A stretch of DNA of 64,000 nt. It comes from Saccharospirillum sp. (GTDB lineage Bacteria > Pseudomonadota > Gammaproteobacteria > Pseudomonadales > Natronospirillaceae). The notes under the pieces were generated by a model, which did no database searches, had not been told where the DNA came from, and saw only the letters and a program-made list of their open reading frames with translations. How positions within the stretch are numbered: position 1 is the stretch's first letter; each line of letters begins with the position of its first letter. Both the position numbers and the translations under genes were made by a program. This document shows positions 36,276 to 45,414 of the stretch, in pieces. The stretch spans positions 930,001 through 994,000 of the forward strand of contig JAGYIL010000001.1 of assembly GCA_018402545.1 (NCBI GenBank). The letters run 5' to 3'.

Positions 36276-37546
36276 TACACGCTCCCTTGCCATTGTCCGG
36301 AGATGGCTGCCTTTACACAGTCGGTTACCGAGCCAAACCAGCCCTGAACATTGGCAATAGCCGGTAAATAGTGGGCCTGCTTGGCGGAATCCGTAGCAAT
36401 CACCCGAACACCTCTGGGCAGGCGGCGGGATATGGCCGGGCAGGTGTCGCTCATCACCACGCCTCCGGCTTCTTCAATGGCACGAAGGTAACCGTTACGT
36501 TCAGCTACCTGTTTAATGGCACGGGGGGTGTGTACCCAGAGCGCGGTGTCCGGGTGTACGCGTTTTCCGCGCAGTAACTCGGCAATCAGCGCCATTTGCT
36601 CAATCGAATTATGCGGGCAGCCAAGCATGATGAAGTCAACGTGTCGGTCGGTTGCGCTTTGCAACTTCATGTACATCGCTTCACGCTCTTTACGACCGTA
36701 GTGAATCGTTTCAACCGCTTTGTGCGGACCAAAGGCCTCCGCAAGGGAGTTGGCCTCGGCAGTGATGCCTGGAATGTGATATAGCTCAACACCACCGGAG
36801 GAGGCTGCCGCCGCACCAAAGTGCTTGAGCTTGACCATGTTGGGATGATGTACAATGTTATTCAGGACGGGCTTGTTTTCTTCAACCTGCTCGCCGACAA
36901 AGTAACCCAAGAGACCCCAGTCCATCATGTCATCGACGGCAATGTCGACCTCGATCAGATGTGTACCAAATCGATTCTCCGGCATGTGATACCCCCAGTA
37001 GGGGATGCGTCCGGTCAGGGCTGCGGCACCGGTGCTTTCCTTGCCTTCCACGTTAGTTCTGGCACCCAGTACTGAATTGCAGTAGATAACGGCGGACGAT
37101 TCCATCCAGGCACAATGTTCGCCTTTGATCGGCACATTACCAACCTGGTAGGGGGTGCAGGTAGCGCACATATTGACCCCCCGTTCGCCAAGATATGCCT
37201 CTGAATCTCGCTGCATTTGAACCAGGCTTTCATCGGCACCCTGTATTGCCCAGTTGTCATTGTCGATGCCGGTGATCAGTTGCCAGGTATTCACCGCCAT
37301 GTGAGGAATTTCTACGATCTCGTCACTGTCGAGATTCAGTTCGGAGTAGACCGCATCGAATCCCTGATCGACGATGTGCTTAACCGACGGAGTTGAGGCG
37401 TTAAAGGCACCAGCGACGTTGTTGGTTTCCACCAGGCGTTCGGCGCCCACGGCTTCCCCGTACCTAACCAGCAAGTCCATCGCAGCTGCTTTTGCCCGGC
37501 CGTTGACACCGTCGAGCATGGCTTTTTCGAAATCGGTTAATTGCAT
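36275..37546 (-). CDS. Aconitase X catalytic subunit (DUF521)
   Basis: This 423-residue large subunit of AcnX is a Fe-S or mononuclear-iron hydro-lyase. The family start L-T-D-F-E-K-A-M-L-D-G is present. Conserved Cys motifs are C-A-T-C-T-P-Y-Q (about 125), G-E-H-C-A-W-M-E-S-S-A-V-I-Y-C-N-S (about 140-155), M-L-G-C-P-H-N-S (about 307) and S-D-T-C-P-A-I (about 364). Characterised AcnX enzymes are cis-3-hydroxy-L-proline dehydratase (bacteria) and mevalonate-5-phosphate dehydratase (archaea). Nothing here fixes the substrate. It is preceded by the FAD oxidoreductase gene (16-base gap). Confidence 0.92.
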   Translation of the reverse strand: MQLTDFEKAMLDGVNGRAKAAAMDLLVRYGEAVGAERLVETNNVAGAFNASTPSVKHIVDQGFDAVYSELNLDSDEIVEIPHMAVNTWQLITGIDNDNWAIQGADESLVQMQRDSEAYLGERGVNMCATCTPYQVGNVPIKGEHCAWMESSAVIYCNSVLGARTNVEGKESTGAAALTGRIPYWGYHMPENRFGTHLIEVDIAVDDMMDWGLLGYFVGEQVEENKPVLNNIVHHPNMVKLKHFGAAAASSGGVELYHIPGITAEANSLAEAFGPHKAVETIHYGRKEREAMYMKLQSATDRHVDFIMLGCPHNSIEQMALIAELLRGKRVHPDTALWVHTPRAIKQVAERNGYLRAIEEAGGVVMSDTCPAISRRLPRGVRVIATDSAKQAHYLPAIANVQGWFGSVTDCVKAAISGQWQGSV

Positions 37547-37562
37547 CAGCGGGTCTCCGGAA

Positions 37563-38909
37563 TCAGGACGCCAGTACGGGGTTGGCCAGTTGTTCTTCTG
37601 TCCAGCGATAGTGTTGTTTCTCTACGTTGTCACGGACGCGTTCTCGCAGCGCGGTATGATCAACTTTATGCACATTGCCATTTTCTGCCAGATCCAGCGC
37701 GTGTGCAGCTGCCATGCCCATGGCAATGCAGGGGCCCATTACCCTGACACTCGATAAAGCGGCCGAGTCGGCATCGATGCAGCGGCCAGCGGCCACCACG
37801 TTTTCACAAGTTTTCGGTATCAGACTGCCCAATGGCACGTAATGAACGTGGCCTTCATCGAAGGTGATCCAGTGATGGCCATCTCCATGATCGTGTAATT
37901 CGATGGGCCAGGCGGTGCGTGCAATAGCGTCTTTGAACTTCTTTCCGGATTTTAATTCATCAACCGTGAGGTGGTGCTGACCAACTATCCAACGAGTCTG
38001 TCGAATACCCGGCAGTCCGAATGAACGTATACGTGCCTGACCAAAACACGCCGGAAACTCTTTCTTCAGGAAGTCGACGGCAATGGATGCCTGGTGCTTA
38101 CCTTCTAGCGCTTTTTGTGAAGCGGCGACCGGTTCAAGTGGCGTCTCAATATGGGTCATGTTCATCGCGGCAATACCCCGGCCGGGGATGGTAAAGCCCA
38201 GACCTTCCCGGCGTAGTAGTCCGTATTCGTCACCTTTTTCTTTCATACGCTGGCCGATAACATCCCGGGTGGGTTGCTGGCTCTCGTCGATGTTTTCCAA
38301 CACTACCATCTGAGTCCCGAAAACGGTCTGCTTTTCCGGTTCACGGCATTCAAACCCAGCGTTCCACAAAAGGGCTGCATCACCACTGGCATCTACAAAA
38401 CCCTCTGCCTCAACGGTTACGGCACCATAGCGGGTCATGAAGTCAACGCTTTTTATACGAGCGCCTTCGACTTTACACTCAAGAATCATTGCGCCCATTA
38501 CGGGGGTGATGTTTGCATTCAATATGCTTTCTTCCACCCAGCGACCCAGAGCGACTTCATCGTAATAAACCACCGTGGTGCGAGGACCGTTACGAAAGTG
38601 GATGGCCTGGTCCTGTTCGGACAGGTAGTTCATGATGTCGTCGGCGATTCCATAGGTAAACTGATAGCCATGCGTACCATTTGAAAACAGACCGCAAAAG
38701 GTAGCGATAATGGAGTTTACCGCCTGGCCTCCCAAAGCAGGCTGACTATCGACCATCACCACTTTTTTGCCCAGCTTTGCGGCTTCCAGTGCGGCAGACA
38801 TACCTGCGATGCCTGCGCCGACGACGCAAACATCAGCGGTGATTTTCTGGAACGGTGCGTTGCTGTTTTTCCGTACGACGCGCGTCTCAGTACTGGGGGT
38901 GCCTGCCAT
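37563..38909 (-). CDS. FAD-dependent oxidoreductase (FAD_oxidored family)
   Basis: This 448-residue cytoplasmic flavoprotein has an N-terminal FAD motif (G31-A-G-I-A-G36, then V-D-S-Q-P-A-L-G-G-Q-A) and a second FAD contact near the C-terminus (V-V-A-A-G-R-C-I-D-A-D-S-A). This matches the PF12831-type FAD-dependent oxidoreductases that accompany catabolic clusters. There is no Fe-S cysteine cluster. It is the first gene of the operon and divergent from a LysR gene, and probably oxidises the imported substrate or a hydroxylated derivative. The start is ATG 38909, with AGAGGAG upstream. Confidence 0.85.
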   Translation of the reverse strand: MAGTPSTETRVVRKNSNAPFQKITADVCVVGAGIAGMSAALEAAKLGKKVVMVDSQPALGGQAVNSIIATFCGLFSNGTHGYQFTYGIADDIMNYLSEQDQAIHFRNGPRTTVVYYDEVALGRWVEESILNANITPVMGAMILECKVEGARIKSVDFMTRYGAVTVEAEGFVDASGDAALLWNAGFECREPEKQTVFGTQMVVLENIDESQQPTRDVIGQRMKEKGDEYGLLRREGLGFTIPGRGIAAMNMTHIETPLEPVAASQKALEGKHQASIAVDFLKKEFPACFGQARIRSFGLPGIRQTRWIVGQHHLTVDELKSGKKFKDAIARTAWPIELHDHGDGHHWITFDEGHVHYVPLGSLIPKTCENVVAAGRCIDADSAALSSVRVMGPCIAMGMAAAHALDLAENGNVHKVDHTALRERVRDNVEKQHYRWTEEQLANPVLAS

Positions 38910-39152
38910 TCGTGTACTCCTCTGATGGTGTTTAGAACAGTCCGTCGCTTCCCCTGTGGGGGAATCGTTGTATGCGTGTTGGCGGTCTGTTTCAGTCTGG
39001 GTGGTTACCCGGCTTATTGTTATTGGGAAACCCTATGGCATCGAGGTTATGCTGTTCTTCCCCACGGAAAAACACTGAATTCAAGACAGCACCTTTCGCG
39101 TTTCACGAAAACTGATTTAAGATCAAGATCGATAGGCCGACCGGGAGCAACT

Positions 39153-40064
39153 ATGGATACGCTGGATAACATCAAGACCTTTCTGTCTGTCGTGCGAACC
39201 GGCAGTTTCTCGGCAGCTAGCCGGGAGTTGAATCTCGTGCCTTCCGTGGTCACCAAACGAGTCAATCAGCTTGAACATCAACTGAAAGCAACGTTGTTTA
39301 TCCGGTCAACCAGAAAACTTGAGCTAACTGACACTGGTGAGCGGTACTATCCCCGATTTTTAAGTATCGTGAATGAGGTAGACGAAGCCTTCAGGGATGT
39401 AGCCAGCACACGGTCGCGTATTGAAGACCACTTGCGCATTAAGTGCCCGACGACACTGACGGTGATGTATTTTGGCAAGATTTTCACCGCCTTCCAGAAA
39501 TCGTTCCCAGGGGTGAAACTGGATCTGGTGCTGATGGACCGGTCGGTAAACCCGGTGGAGGAGGGGTTTGACATTGCAATTGGCGCTTTGCCCTCGTCAT
39601 ACACCAATGTTGCAGACTTGCCATTGTGCAGAATGCCACGTGTAGCAGTCGCTTCCCGCGGGTATATTGATAAACATGGGGAGCCAGCAAACCCGAGGGA
39701 CCTATTGAGTCATCATTGTCTATCGTTTCTGGCCACAGGCAATAGCTGGTTTTTTGAAGGCTTAAGCGGGCCAATTAACATTAATGTTCATCCAGACTTA
39801 ACCGTGAATGACAGTCTTGTATTGCTGGATGCGGTAAAAGAAGACTTGGGTGTTGCCATATTGCCTCGACACATTGTTCATCCTTACCTCGAAGCAGGCA
39901 GTGTGCAGGTGATTATGAAGGATTTCCCGGTCAGTGACCTTTGGGTCAAAGCGCTGGTGCCTGAAAACCGGCAAAACAACCCGGCGGTTAAGGCGGCGAT
40001 TGAGTGGTTGCAGGCTGCCACTCAACCGTTGGCGCCCTGGGAAAGACCTGATTGCGATTGGTGA
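39153..40064 (+). CDS. LysR-family regulator of the aconitase X cluster
   Basis: This 303-residue LysR regulator has its helix-turn-helix at about 15-40 (S-F-S-A-A-S-R-E-L-N then V-V-T-K-R-V-N-Q-L-E) and an effector domain from about 90. It belongs to the group with the R-S-T-R-K-L-E-L-T-D-T-G wing. I start at ATG 39153 (GGGAG 6-7 bases upstream); the frame is open back to 38925, but the earlier part is not LysR-like. It is divergent from the FAD-oxidoreductase operon, which makes it the likely regulator with the transported compound as inducer. Confidence 0.88.
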   Translation: MDTLDNIKTFLSVVRTGSFSAASRELNLVPSVVTKRVNQLEHQLKATLFIRSTRKLELTDTGERYYPRFLSIVNEVDEAFRDVASTRSRIEDHLRIKCPTTLTVMYFGKIFTAFQKSFPGVKLDLVLMDRSVNPVEEGFDIAIGALPSSYTNVADLPLCRMPRVAVASRGYIDKHGEPANPRDLLSHHCLSFLATGNSWFFEGLSGPININVHPDLTVNDSLVLLDAVKEDLGVAILPRHIVHPYLEAGSVQVIMKDFPVSDLWVKALVPENRQNNPAVKAAIEWLQAATQPLAPWERPDCDW

Positions 40065-40107
40065 AAGGGCATTCATAGCCGTTAAGGCGTTTCTATGGGT
40101 TCAGTCA

Positions 40108-40141
40108 GGCCTGCAGGGGCCGTAACGGTAACCTGCAGGCC
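40108..40141. terminator. Hairpin between convergent LysR and cpdB genes
   Basis: The perfect 10-bp stem GGCCTGCAGG/CCTGCAGGCC has a 14-base loop and is followed by GGTTTC on the plus strand. Its position between two convergent stops suits a bidirectional terminator, though the T-tract is short. Confidence 0.5.
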
Positions 40142-40150
40142 GGTTTCTGA

Positions 40151-42076
40151 TCAGTTAAAGGTAAACACCCGGAAGCCGGCGTCATCAAGTTCACCGGTTT
40201 CCATGTTGTCACCCGCCAGTTCTTCGGCTTTCGGAGAGGTTTTGAACATCACCTCGGCGTCGCCCCAGCCGGCAAACTGCCAGTTGTCATCGGCTGACGG
40301 GTTGAAGGTGCCCTGCGACAGCAAGTAGTTGGCGATTACATCGCGGTTTTTATCCGGTGCGTCGATGACGATGGTGCTGCCATCCAGGCCCGGGAAGCTG
40401 CCACCGCCGCCGGCGCGGTAGTTGTTGGTGGCGATCAGGAACTCCTGATCCGGGTCGATGGGCTCGCCTTCGAACTGAACATCAACGATGCGGTGCTGGT
40501 CGTTTACCACGTCGCCATCGTTGTTGTAACGCGGTGGCACCGTCACATCAATGCGGTAGCTGATGCCATCGATCACATCGAAGTTGTAGGTCGGGAAGCT
40601 GTCGTCGACCAGCGATTGTGAGCCGCTGGCATCCGGGTCGATGGTATTGAACTGACCGGCAGACCGTTCCAGCCATTCGATGACCTGGTCTCCGGTCAGT
40701 TTCACCACTTTCAGGTCGTTCGGGTAGATGTAGAGGTCCGCGACGTTTTTCAGCGCAATGTCACCGGCTGGTACATCGGTGAAGTAATCCGGGCCACCCC
40801 GGCCACCGGCTTTGAACGGTGCGGCTGCCGACAGGATCGGCAGGTCTTCCAGTTCGGTGCCGCGCACAATGTTTTCGACGTACCAGGTCTGGGCGTTGTT
40901 CACCACCTGCACCGAGGGGTCATCCTGCACCACGGCAAAGTAGCTGTTGATGCTGGCGGTGGTCTCGCCAACGCGCTGGGCCATGTAGTCGAGTGTGGCC
41001 TGGTGGTCGCTGTCGACCGCATCCAGTATGGATTGAACCGGTTCGACCAGTGCAACGGTTTCGCCATCCTCACGACTGAAAATGGGCCGTGCTTCACTGC
41101 GGCTACCAGCGACGTGCCAGTTACCGGCCTCGCCCTCGAGCGTCAGGTCGATAATGCCCAGATGGCTGCCCCAGAACCCGGGCATAACGGCCGGCACACC
41201 GAAGATGGTGCCGGACTCGTTGTCGACGTTGTCCATATTGTCGTAAGCCGGGCTGCCCGGAAACACCGCATGGGCGTGGCCGAACATAATGGCATCAATG
41301 CCCTCTACCTGGGCCAGGTGCCAGGTGGCGTTCTCGTCCATACCCTGGCGTGCCGCGTCTGACAAGCCACTGTGGGGGATGGCGACGATGATGTCGGCGC
41401 CCTCGGCTTTCATCTGCGGGACAAAGCGTTCAGCCGTTTCGACCATGTCGTGGGCGACAACCAGGCCTTCGAGGTTGTCTTTGTCCCAGTTCATGATTTG
41501 CGGTGGTACGAAACCGATGTAGCCAATGCTCAGTTCGTGCGGCTGGCCCGCGTTGTCGATGACGGTTTTTTCCTGAATCAGATAGGGCTGGAAGTAGGGC
41601 TGATCACTACCATCACCCAGGTCGACCATGACGTTAGATGAAATGTAGGGGAAATTGGCGCCGTTTAACGCCTTGATCAGGAAATCCAACCCAAAATTGA
41701 ATTCGTGGTTGCCGATGTTGCCGACATCGTAGTCGAGCAGGTTCATGGCCTTGTAAGCGGGGTGGGTTTCGCCGAAGCGCAGCACATCGCCTTTGGCGAC
41801 GAAATCACCCAGTGGGTTGCCTTGAATCAGGTCGCCGTTATCGACCAGCACGCTGTTGCCACGCTCGTTGCGGGCAGCGTTGATCAGGGCGGCAGTTCGT
41901 GCGAGCCCGACGGTGACGTTCTGGTTGTCGGTGTAGTAATCGTAATCGACGATGTGCATGTGGATGTCGGTGGTTTCCATCAAGCGCAACTCAACGGTGG
42001 CGGCAGAGGCAGTGGCCGCGGCCAGCGCCGTGGCGCCCAGGCCAACCGATCCGAGGCCCAGTAGCAGTTTATTCAT
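40151..42076 (-). CDS. cpdB: Periplasmic 2',3'-cyclic-nucleotide phosphodiesterase / 3'-nucleotidase
   Basis: This 641-residue exported metallophosphoesterase has a signal peptide (cleavage near A-T-A-S-A, residue 25). The two-metal site is clear: D37-I-H39, D-N-G-D-L-I-Q-G, G-N-H-E-F, P-H-S-G-L and G-H-A-H. The C-terminal 5'-nucleotidase domain carries N-Y-R-A-G-G-G-G-S-F-P-G, which stacks the base. It salvages phosphate and nucleosides from cyclic nucleotides and RNA breakdown products. The ATG at 42076 has AAGGA 9 bases upstream. It stands alone. The acidic surface is in keeping with a salt-adapted secreted enzyme. Confidence 0.92.
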   Translation of the reverse strand: MNKLLLGLGSVGLGATALAAATASAATVELRLMETTDIHMHIVDYDYYTDNQNVTVGLARTAALINAARNERGNSVLVDNGDLIQGNPLGDFVAKGDVLRFGETHPAYKAMNLLDYDVGNIGNHEFNFGLDFLIKALNGANFPYISSNVMVDLGDGSDQPYFQPYLIQEKTVIDNAGQPHELSIGYIGFVPPQIMNWDKDNLEGLVVAHDMVETAERFVPQMKAEGADIIVAIPHSGLSDAARQGMDENATWHLAQVEGIDAIMFGHAHAVFPGSPAYDNMDNVDNESGTIFGVPAVMPGFWGSHLGIIDLTLEGEAGNWHVAGSRSEARPIFSREDGETVALVEPVQSILDAVDSDHQATLDYMAQRVGETTASINSYFAVVQDDPSVQVVNNAQTWYVENIVRGTELEDLPILSAAAPFKAGGRGGPDYFTDVPAGDIALKNVADLYIYPNDLKVVKLTGDQVIEWLERSAGQFNTIDPDASGSQSLVDDSFPTYNFDVIDGISYRIDVTVPPRYNNDGDVVNDQHRIVDVQFEGEPIDPDQEFLIATNNYRAGGGGSFPGLDGSTIVIDAPDKNRDVIANYLLSQGTFNPSADDNWQFAGWGDAEVMFKTSPKAEELAGDNMETGELDDAGFRVFTFN

Positions 42077-42352
42077 GGCATGAGTCCTTTTTGCAGGTTC
42101 GACAGTAAAATCGAGCATCACTTTATTGTTGTAAAACGGCGGTTTAATGACAGCTGAGCCATAAACTGACCGCCAGGTCAGTATAGGGAGGCAGGGCAAA
42201 CGAACAACCTCCAATGAGTCAGGGTGGGATGCCGGTCAAACTCGGGACGCTCAGATAGCCGGGTTCTTCTGGTAGAGTAGCGGTTGTGATTTTTTTTATT
42301 GGGAAGGATGGATTAATGCGCTGCATGGCTGAAACGCGGTGGGTTGAACACC

Positions 42353-43840
42353 ATGCGGGATGATACGGCGGCCACTGCTGACGAGTGTTTTGTCGGGGCA
42401 ACGCTGGCACGCTGGGCGGGTGAGCAACCCACGGCCGTGGCACTGCAATGCCAGTCTCAGTTTCTGTGCTGGTCGGATTTGCACCGTCAGGTAGAGCACC
42501 TGGCTAGTCGTCTGCACACTGAATTGGGCGCCAACCGGGCCATTGCACTGGATGTATCGGACCCGCTGCTGCTCATTCTGGCGTTTCTGGCGGTAAGCCG
42601 TTCGGGCAACCGTGCCCTGGTGCTGGATACCGGCTGGCCTGATGCGCAACGCGCGGAAATCGACCGCCAGACCCGGCCAGACCGGGTTCTGGATAATGCT
42701 CAACTGATGTCATTGCTGGAAAACACGGATGAACAGCCGGCTCCCACCCCGGAGCCGACGCCCGATCAGGCCTTCTATGTGGGCTTCACCTCGGGTTCGA
42801 CCGGCATACCCAAGGGATACCGCCGCAGCCACGCTTCCTGGCTGGCCAGTTTCGAGCTGAGCCGGAGGCTGTTCGATCTGCAACCGGGAGACCGGGTAAT
42901 GGCACCGGGCAGTCTGGCTACGTCGTTGCATCTGTATGGCGTTATTCAGGCATTACAGGCCGGTATTGGGGTGGTTCTGGTGCCTCGCTTTCGGCCACGA
43001 ACCGTGCTTCAGGCGCTCGGCGAACAGGGTGTTACAGCACTCTATGGCACGCCGACGCAGATCAAGTTGCTGCTGCAGACGGCTCAGCGAGATGCGCTGG
43101 AGCCTTTGCCGGAACTGCGTCATCTGATCATCAGCGGGGCCAAGTGGCCCGACGATACCCGCCAAGCCCTGCGTCAGCCGTTTCCGAATGCCGGACTAAC
43201 GGAGTTTTACGGCACCTCAGAAATGAGCTTTATCGCTCTGCATAACGATGAGACCAGAGCCCCCGAGGGCTCGGTTGGCCGCCCGGTGCCCGGAGTTGAG
43301 GTACGCATCGGTCCATCGGCGCAAACCCCAGTTGCAACCGGCGAGCGCGGTCGAATCTGGGTGCGCAGTGCACTGGTGTTTGATGGTTATGAGTGCGGTG
43401 GCGGCGATGAAATTGCCCGCGATGGCGACTGGTTAACCGTCGGCGATCATGGCTATCTGGATGCGCAGGGGCATCTCTATCTGGTCGGTCGTGAAAAACG
43501 CATGATCGTCAGCAGTGGCCTGAACCTCTACCCGGAAGAAGTAGAAGCCTGGCTTATACAGCACCCGGCGGTGACCCAGGCCGCCTTGCTTGGGTTGCCC
43601 GATGCCTTGCGCGGTCACAAGATCGCGGCGGTCGTTCAGGCCGATGATGCCAAGGCGTCGGCGGAGTCTTTGCGTCAGCATTGCCGGCAGCGCTTTCCCG
43701 TCTCCCAGATACCTAAGGCCTGGTATTTCCTGGAGCAATGGCCGATGACCCAAAGTGGCAAGACGGACTTCGTCGCGCTGGAGCGCTGGCTAACGGTGGT
43801 ACAGGCCGGTACCGGCCCGGACAAGGCGATACCATCATGA
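42353..43840 (+). CDS. AMP-dependent acyl-CoA ligase-like enzyme
   Basis: This adenylate-forming enzyme of 495 residues has the motifs F-T-S-G-S-T-G-I-P-K-G (P-loop), E-F-Y-G-T-S-E, V-G-D-H-G-Y and G-R-E-K-R-M-I-V-S-S-G-L-N-L-Y-P-E-E, and the catalytic Lys470 in Q-S-G-K-T-D. It should activate a carboxylic acid to its CoA (or carrier) thioester. The acid is not evident. I use ATG 42353; a TTG at 42344 is also in frame and there is no strong site for either. The stop overlaps the thiolase-like gene (ATGA), so the two products likely act together. Confidence 0.82.
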   Translation: MRDDTAATADECFVGATLARWAGEQPTAVALQCQSQFLCWSDLHRQVEHLASRLHTELGANRAIALDVSDPLLLILAFLAVSRSGNRALVLDTGWPDAQRAEIDRQTRPDRVLDNAQLMSLLENTDEQPAPTPEPTPDQAFYVGFTSGSTGIPKGYRRSHASWLASFELSRRLFDLQPGDRVMAPGSLATSLHLYGVIQALQAGIGVVLVPRFRPRTVLQALGEQGVTALYGTPTQIKLLLQTAQRDALEPLPELRHLIISGAKWPDDTRQALRQPFPNAGLTEFYGTSEMSFIALHNDETRAPEGSVGRPVPGVEVRIGPSAQTPVATGERGRIWVRSALVFDGYECGGGDEIARDGDWLTVGDHGYLDAQGHLYLVGREKRMIVSSGLNLYPEEVEAWLIQHPAVTQAALLGLPDALRGHKIAAVVQADDAKASAESLRQHCRQRFPVSQIPKAWYFLEQWPMTQSGKTDFVALERWLTVVQAGTGPDKAIPS

Positions 43841-44970
43841 GCCCGGTGCATCTGGTTGCCGCCCTCAGGACGCCGGTAGCACCGGTCAACGGGGCCTTCA
43901 AAACGCTGGGGGTCAGCGACCTGGCGGTGCCGGTAATTCAGGCATTACTGGCGCAAACGGGGTTGAGTCCGCAGCAGATCGATCAGGTGATTCTTGGGAA
44001 TGCGCTCTACGGTGGCGGCAACCCGGCCCGGTTGATTGCGCTGGCCGCTGGTCTGCCAGAATCGGTTCCGGCCCTGACCATCGATACCCAGTGCTGCTCG
44101 GGCCTCGACAGTCTGCGTCTTGGTGCCCAGGCCATCGCCAGCGGCCAGGCGGAGGTGGTACTCGCCGGAGGCGTGGAAAGCACCAGTCGCCGGGCTCTGC
44201 GCGCCCATCGCCCAATTAACAAAGACGATTCGCCCGATTTCTATGAACGCCCGGCCTTCACCCCATGGCCAGACCGCGACCCGGACATGGCAGACAGCGC
44301 TGCGCGTCTGGCCCACGAACACGGCGTCAGCCTCGACCAGCAAAACGCCTGGGCCATCGATAGCCACGCCAGGGCGTTGGCCGCGCAAGAACGGCTAACC
44401 AATGAATGCATATCGCTGGCCGGCCTGAACCTAGACGCAGCCACCCGGCCCCTGTCGGAACGACTGGCGAACCGCACCCCCAAGGTGGCCCAGTGGCAAG
44501 CAAGCGCTGTCAACGTCGCCGGCACGGCCTTGCAGGCAGACGCAGCCGCCCTATGCTTGCTGGTCAGCGAGCGCATGCTGGCAAAATTACCCGCCGGCAC
44601 CCGCGCCATGCGCTGGGTAACCGACATCAGCGGCGGCGGCCCCGCAGACTCGCCCCCCTGGGCCATTGTGCCGGTCGTACAACGGCTGTTTGAACACAAC
44701 GGACTAGGCCCTAACCATTTCCACCGCATCGAACTGATGGAAGCCTACGCCGTGCAAGCTCTCGTCAATGCCCATCAGTTGGGTCTACCGCTGAACAAAC
44801 TAAACCAGGGCGGCGGCGCCCTGGCTCGCGGTCATCCCATTGGCGCTTCGGGAGCCATTCTGGCGGTCAGGGCTTACCACGAGATGGCGCAGGCCCCCAA
44901 AGGCAGCCTCGCCCTGGCGGCTATCGCCGCTGCGGGTGGGTTGGCTAGTGCGGTTGTTCTGGAGGCTTAG
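43837..44970 (+). CDS. Thiolase-family protein with altered active site
   Basis: This 377-residue thiolase-fold protein keeps the nucleophile Cys87 (Q-C-C-S-G) and the general base His333 (G-H-P-I-G-A-S-G). It lacks the C-terminal C-x-G acid/base cysteine (A-I-A-A-A-G-G around 362). The N-E-A-F-A oxyanion motif reads M301-E-A-Y-A, so the Asn is lost. It therefore may not perform the usual Claisen condensation or thiolysis. It could hydrolyse or transfer an acyl group, or act on an unusual ketone. It is translationally coupled to the preceding acyl-CoA ligase. The start is ATG 43837. Confidence 0.8.
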   Translation: MSPVHLVAALRTPVAPVNGAFKTLGVSDLAVPVIQALLAQTGLSPQQIDQVILGNALYGGGNPARLIALAAGLPESVPALTIDTQCCSGLDSLRLGAQAIASGQAEVVLAGGVESTSRRALRAHRPINKDDSPDFYERPAFTPWPDRDPDMADSAARLAHEHGVSLDQQNAWAIDSHARALAAQERLTNECISLAGLNLDAATRPLSERLANRTPKVAQWQASAVNVAGTALQADAAALCLLVSERMLAKLPAGTRAMRWVTDISGGGPADSPPWAIVPVVQRLFEHNGLGPNHFHRIELMEAYAVQALVNAHQLGLPLNKLNQGGGALARGHPIGASGAILAVRAYHEMAQAPKGSLALAAIAAAGGLASAVVLEA

Positions 44971-44992
44971 TTTTATGTTGTGGCTTTGGTTC

Positions 44993-45176
44993 GTGTCAGC
45001 TACCGGGTAAGCCTATCCGGGGCCGGCGTGAACCCGTCCATGGGGCCTAGGCTTCGGGATATGAATCCCATCCATGGGATTCACCCTCCGGGCTCGCTAC
45101 GCTCGTGCTAAAACGCTCCAGGCGTTTTAGTCCATACCTCAGACTTCCCCGGATAGGCTTACCCGGCAGCCGACAC
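44993..45176. repeat. Large imperfect palindrome, element A
   Basis: Outer arms at 44993-45022 and 45147-45176 pair at 28 of 30 positions. Inside are two smaller hairpins: GAATCCCAT/ATGGGATTC (45063-45082) and CTAAAACGC/GCGTTTTAG (45108-45130). The core (GAACCCGTCCATGGGGCCTA) and the inner 75 bases recur in the elements at 55.2 and 62.5 kb. The gap 44971-45414 holds only this and the next element, with no gene. Confidence 0.85.
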
Positions 45177-45260
45177 TTAGTTTAGTGCCAACACTAGGCT
45201 TCAAGTTCAACGGCTAGAAAAATGACCGAAGGCACATATTAAAAGTGAGTAAGGGTCAAA

Positions 45261-45367
45261 GGGGTGCAGGGCGGTTCCCTGCAGCAGTGGGCAGGACGCC
45301 CGCGTCCCGTGAAGTGGCACAAGGATGTGCCTCTGAACGGTGGCAGCAGGGAACCGGCCTGCACCCC
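45261..45367. repeat. Large imperfect palindrome, element A2
   Basis: Arms at 45261-45282 and 45346-45367 match at 21 of 22 positions. Inner hairpins include GGCACA/TGTGCC with loop AGGA (45317-45332). The architecture is the same as element A but the sequence is different. It lies 84 bases from element A, upstream of the nitroreductase 3' end. Confidence 0.75.
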
Positions 45368-45414
45368 GAACTCATGCCCCCTGTAAATTTAACCACAGCC
45401 GAAAACGAGAACCC

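Noticed and set aside
44993-45367. Palindromes as insertion sequence ends or a CRISPR array
   Set aside because: There is no transposase, no target-site duplication, and no regular repeat-spacer pattern.
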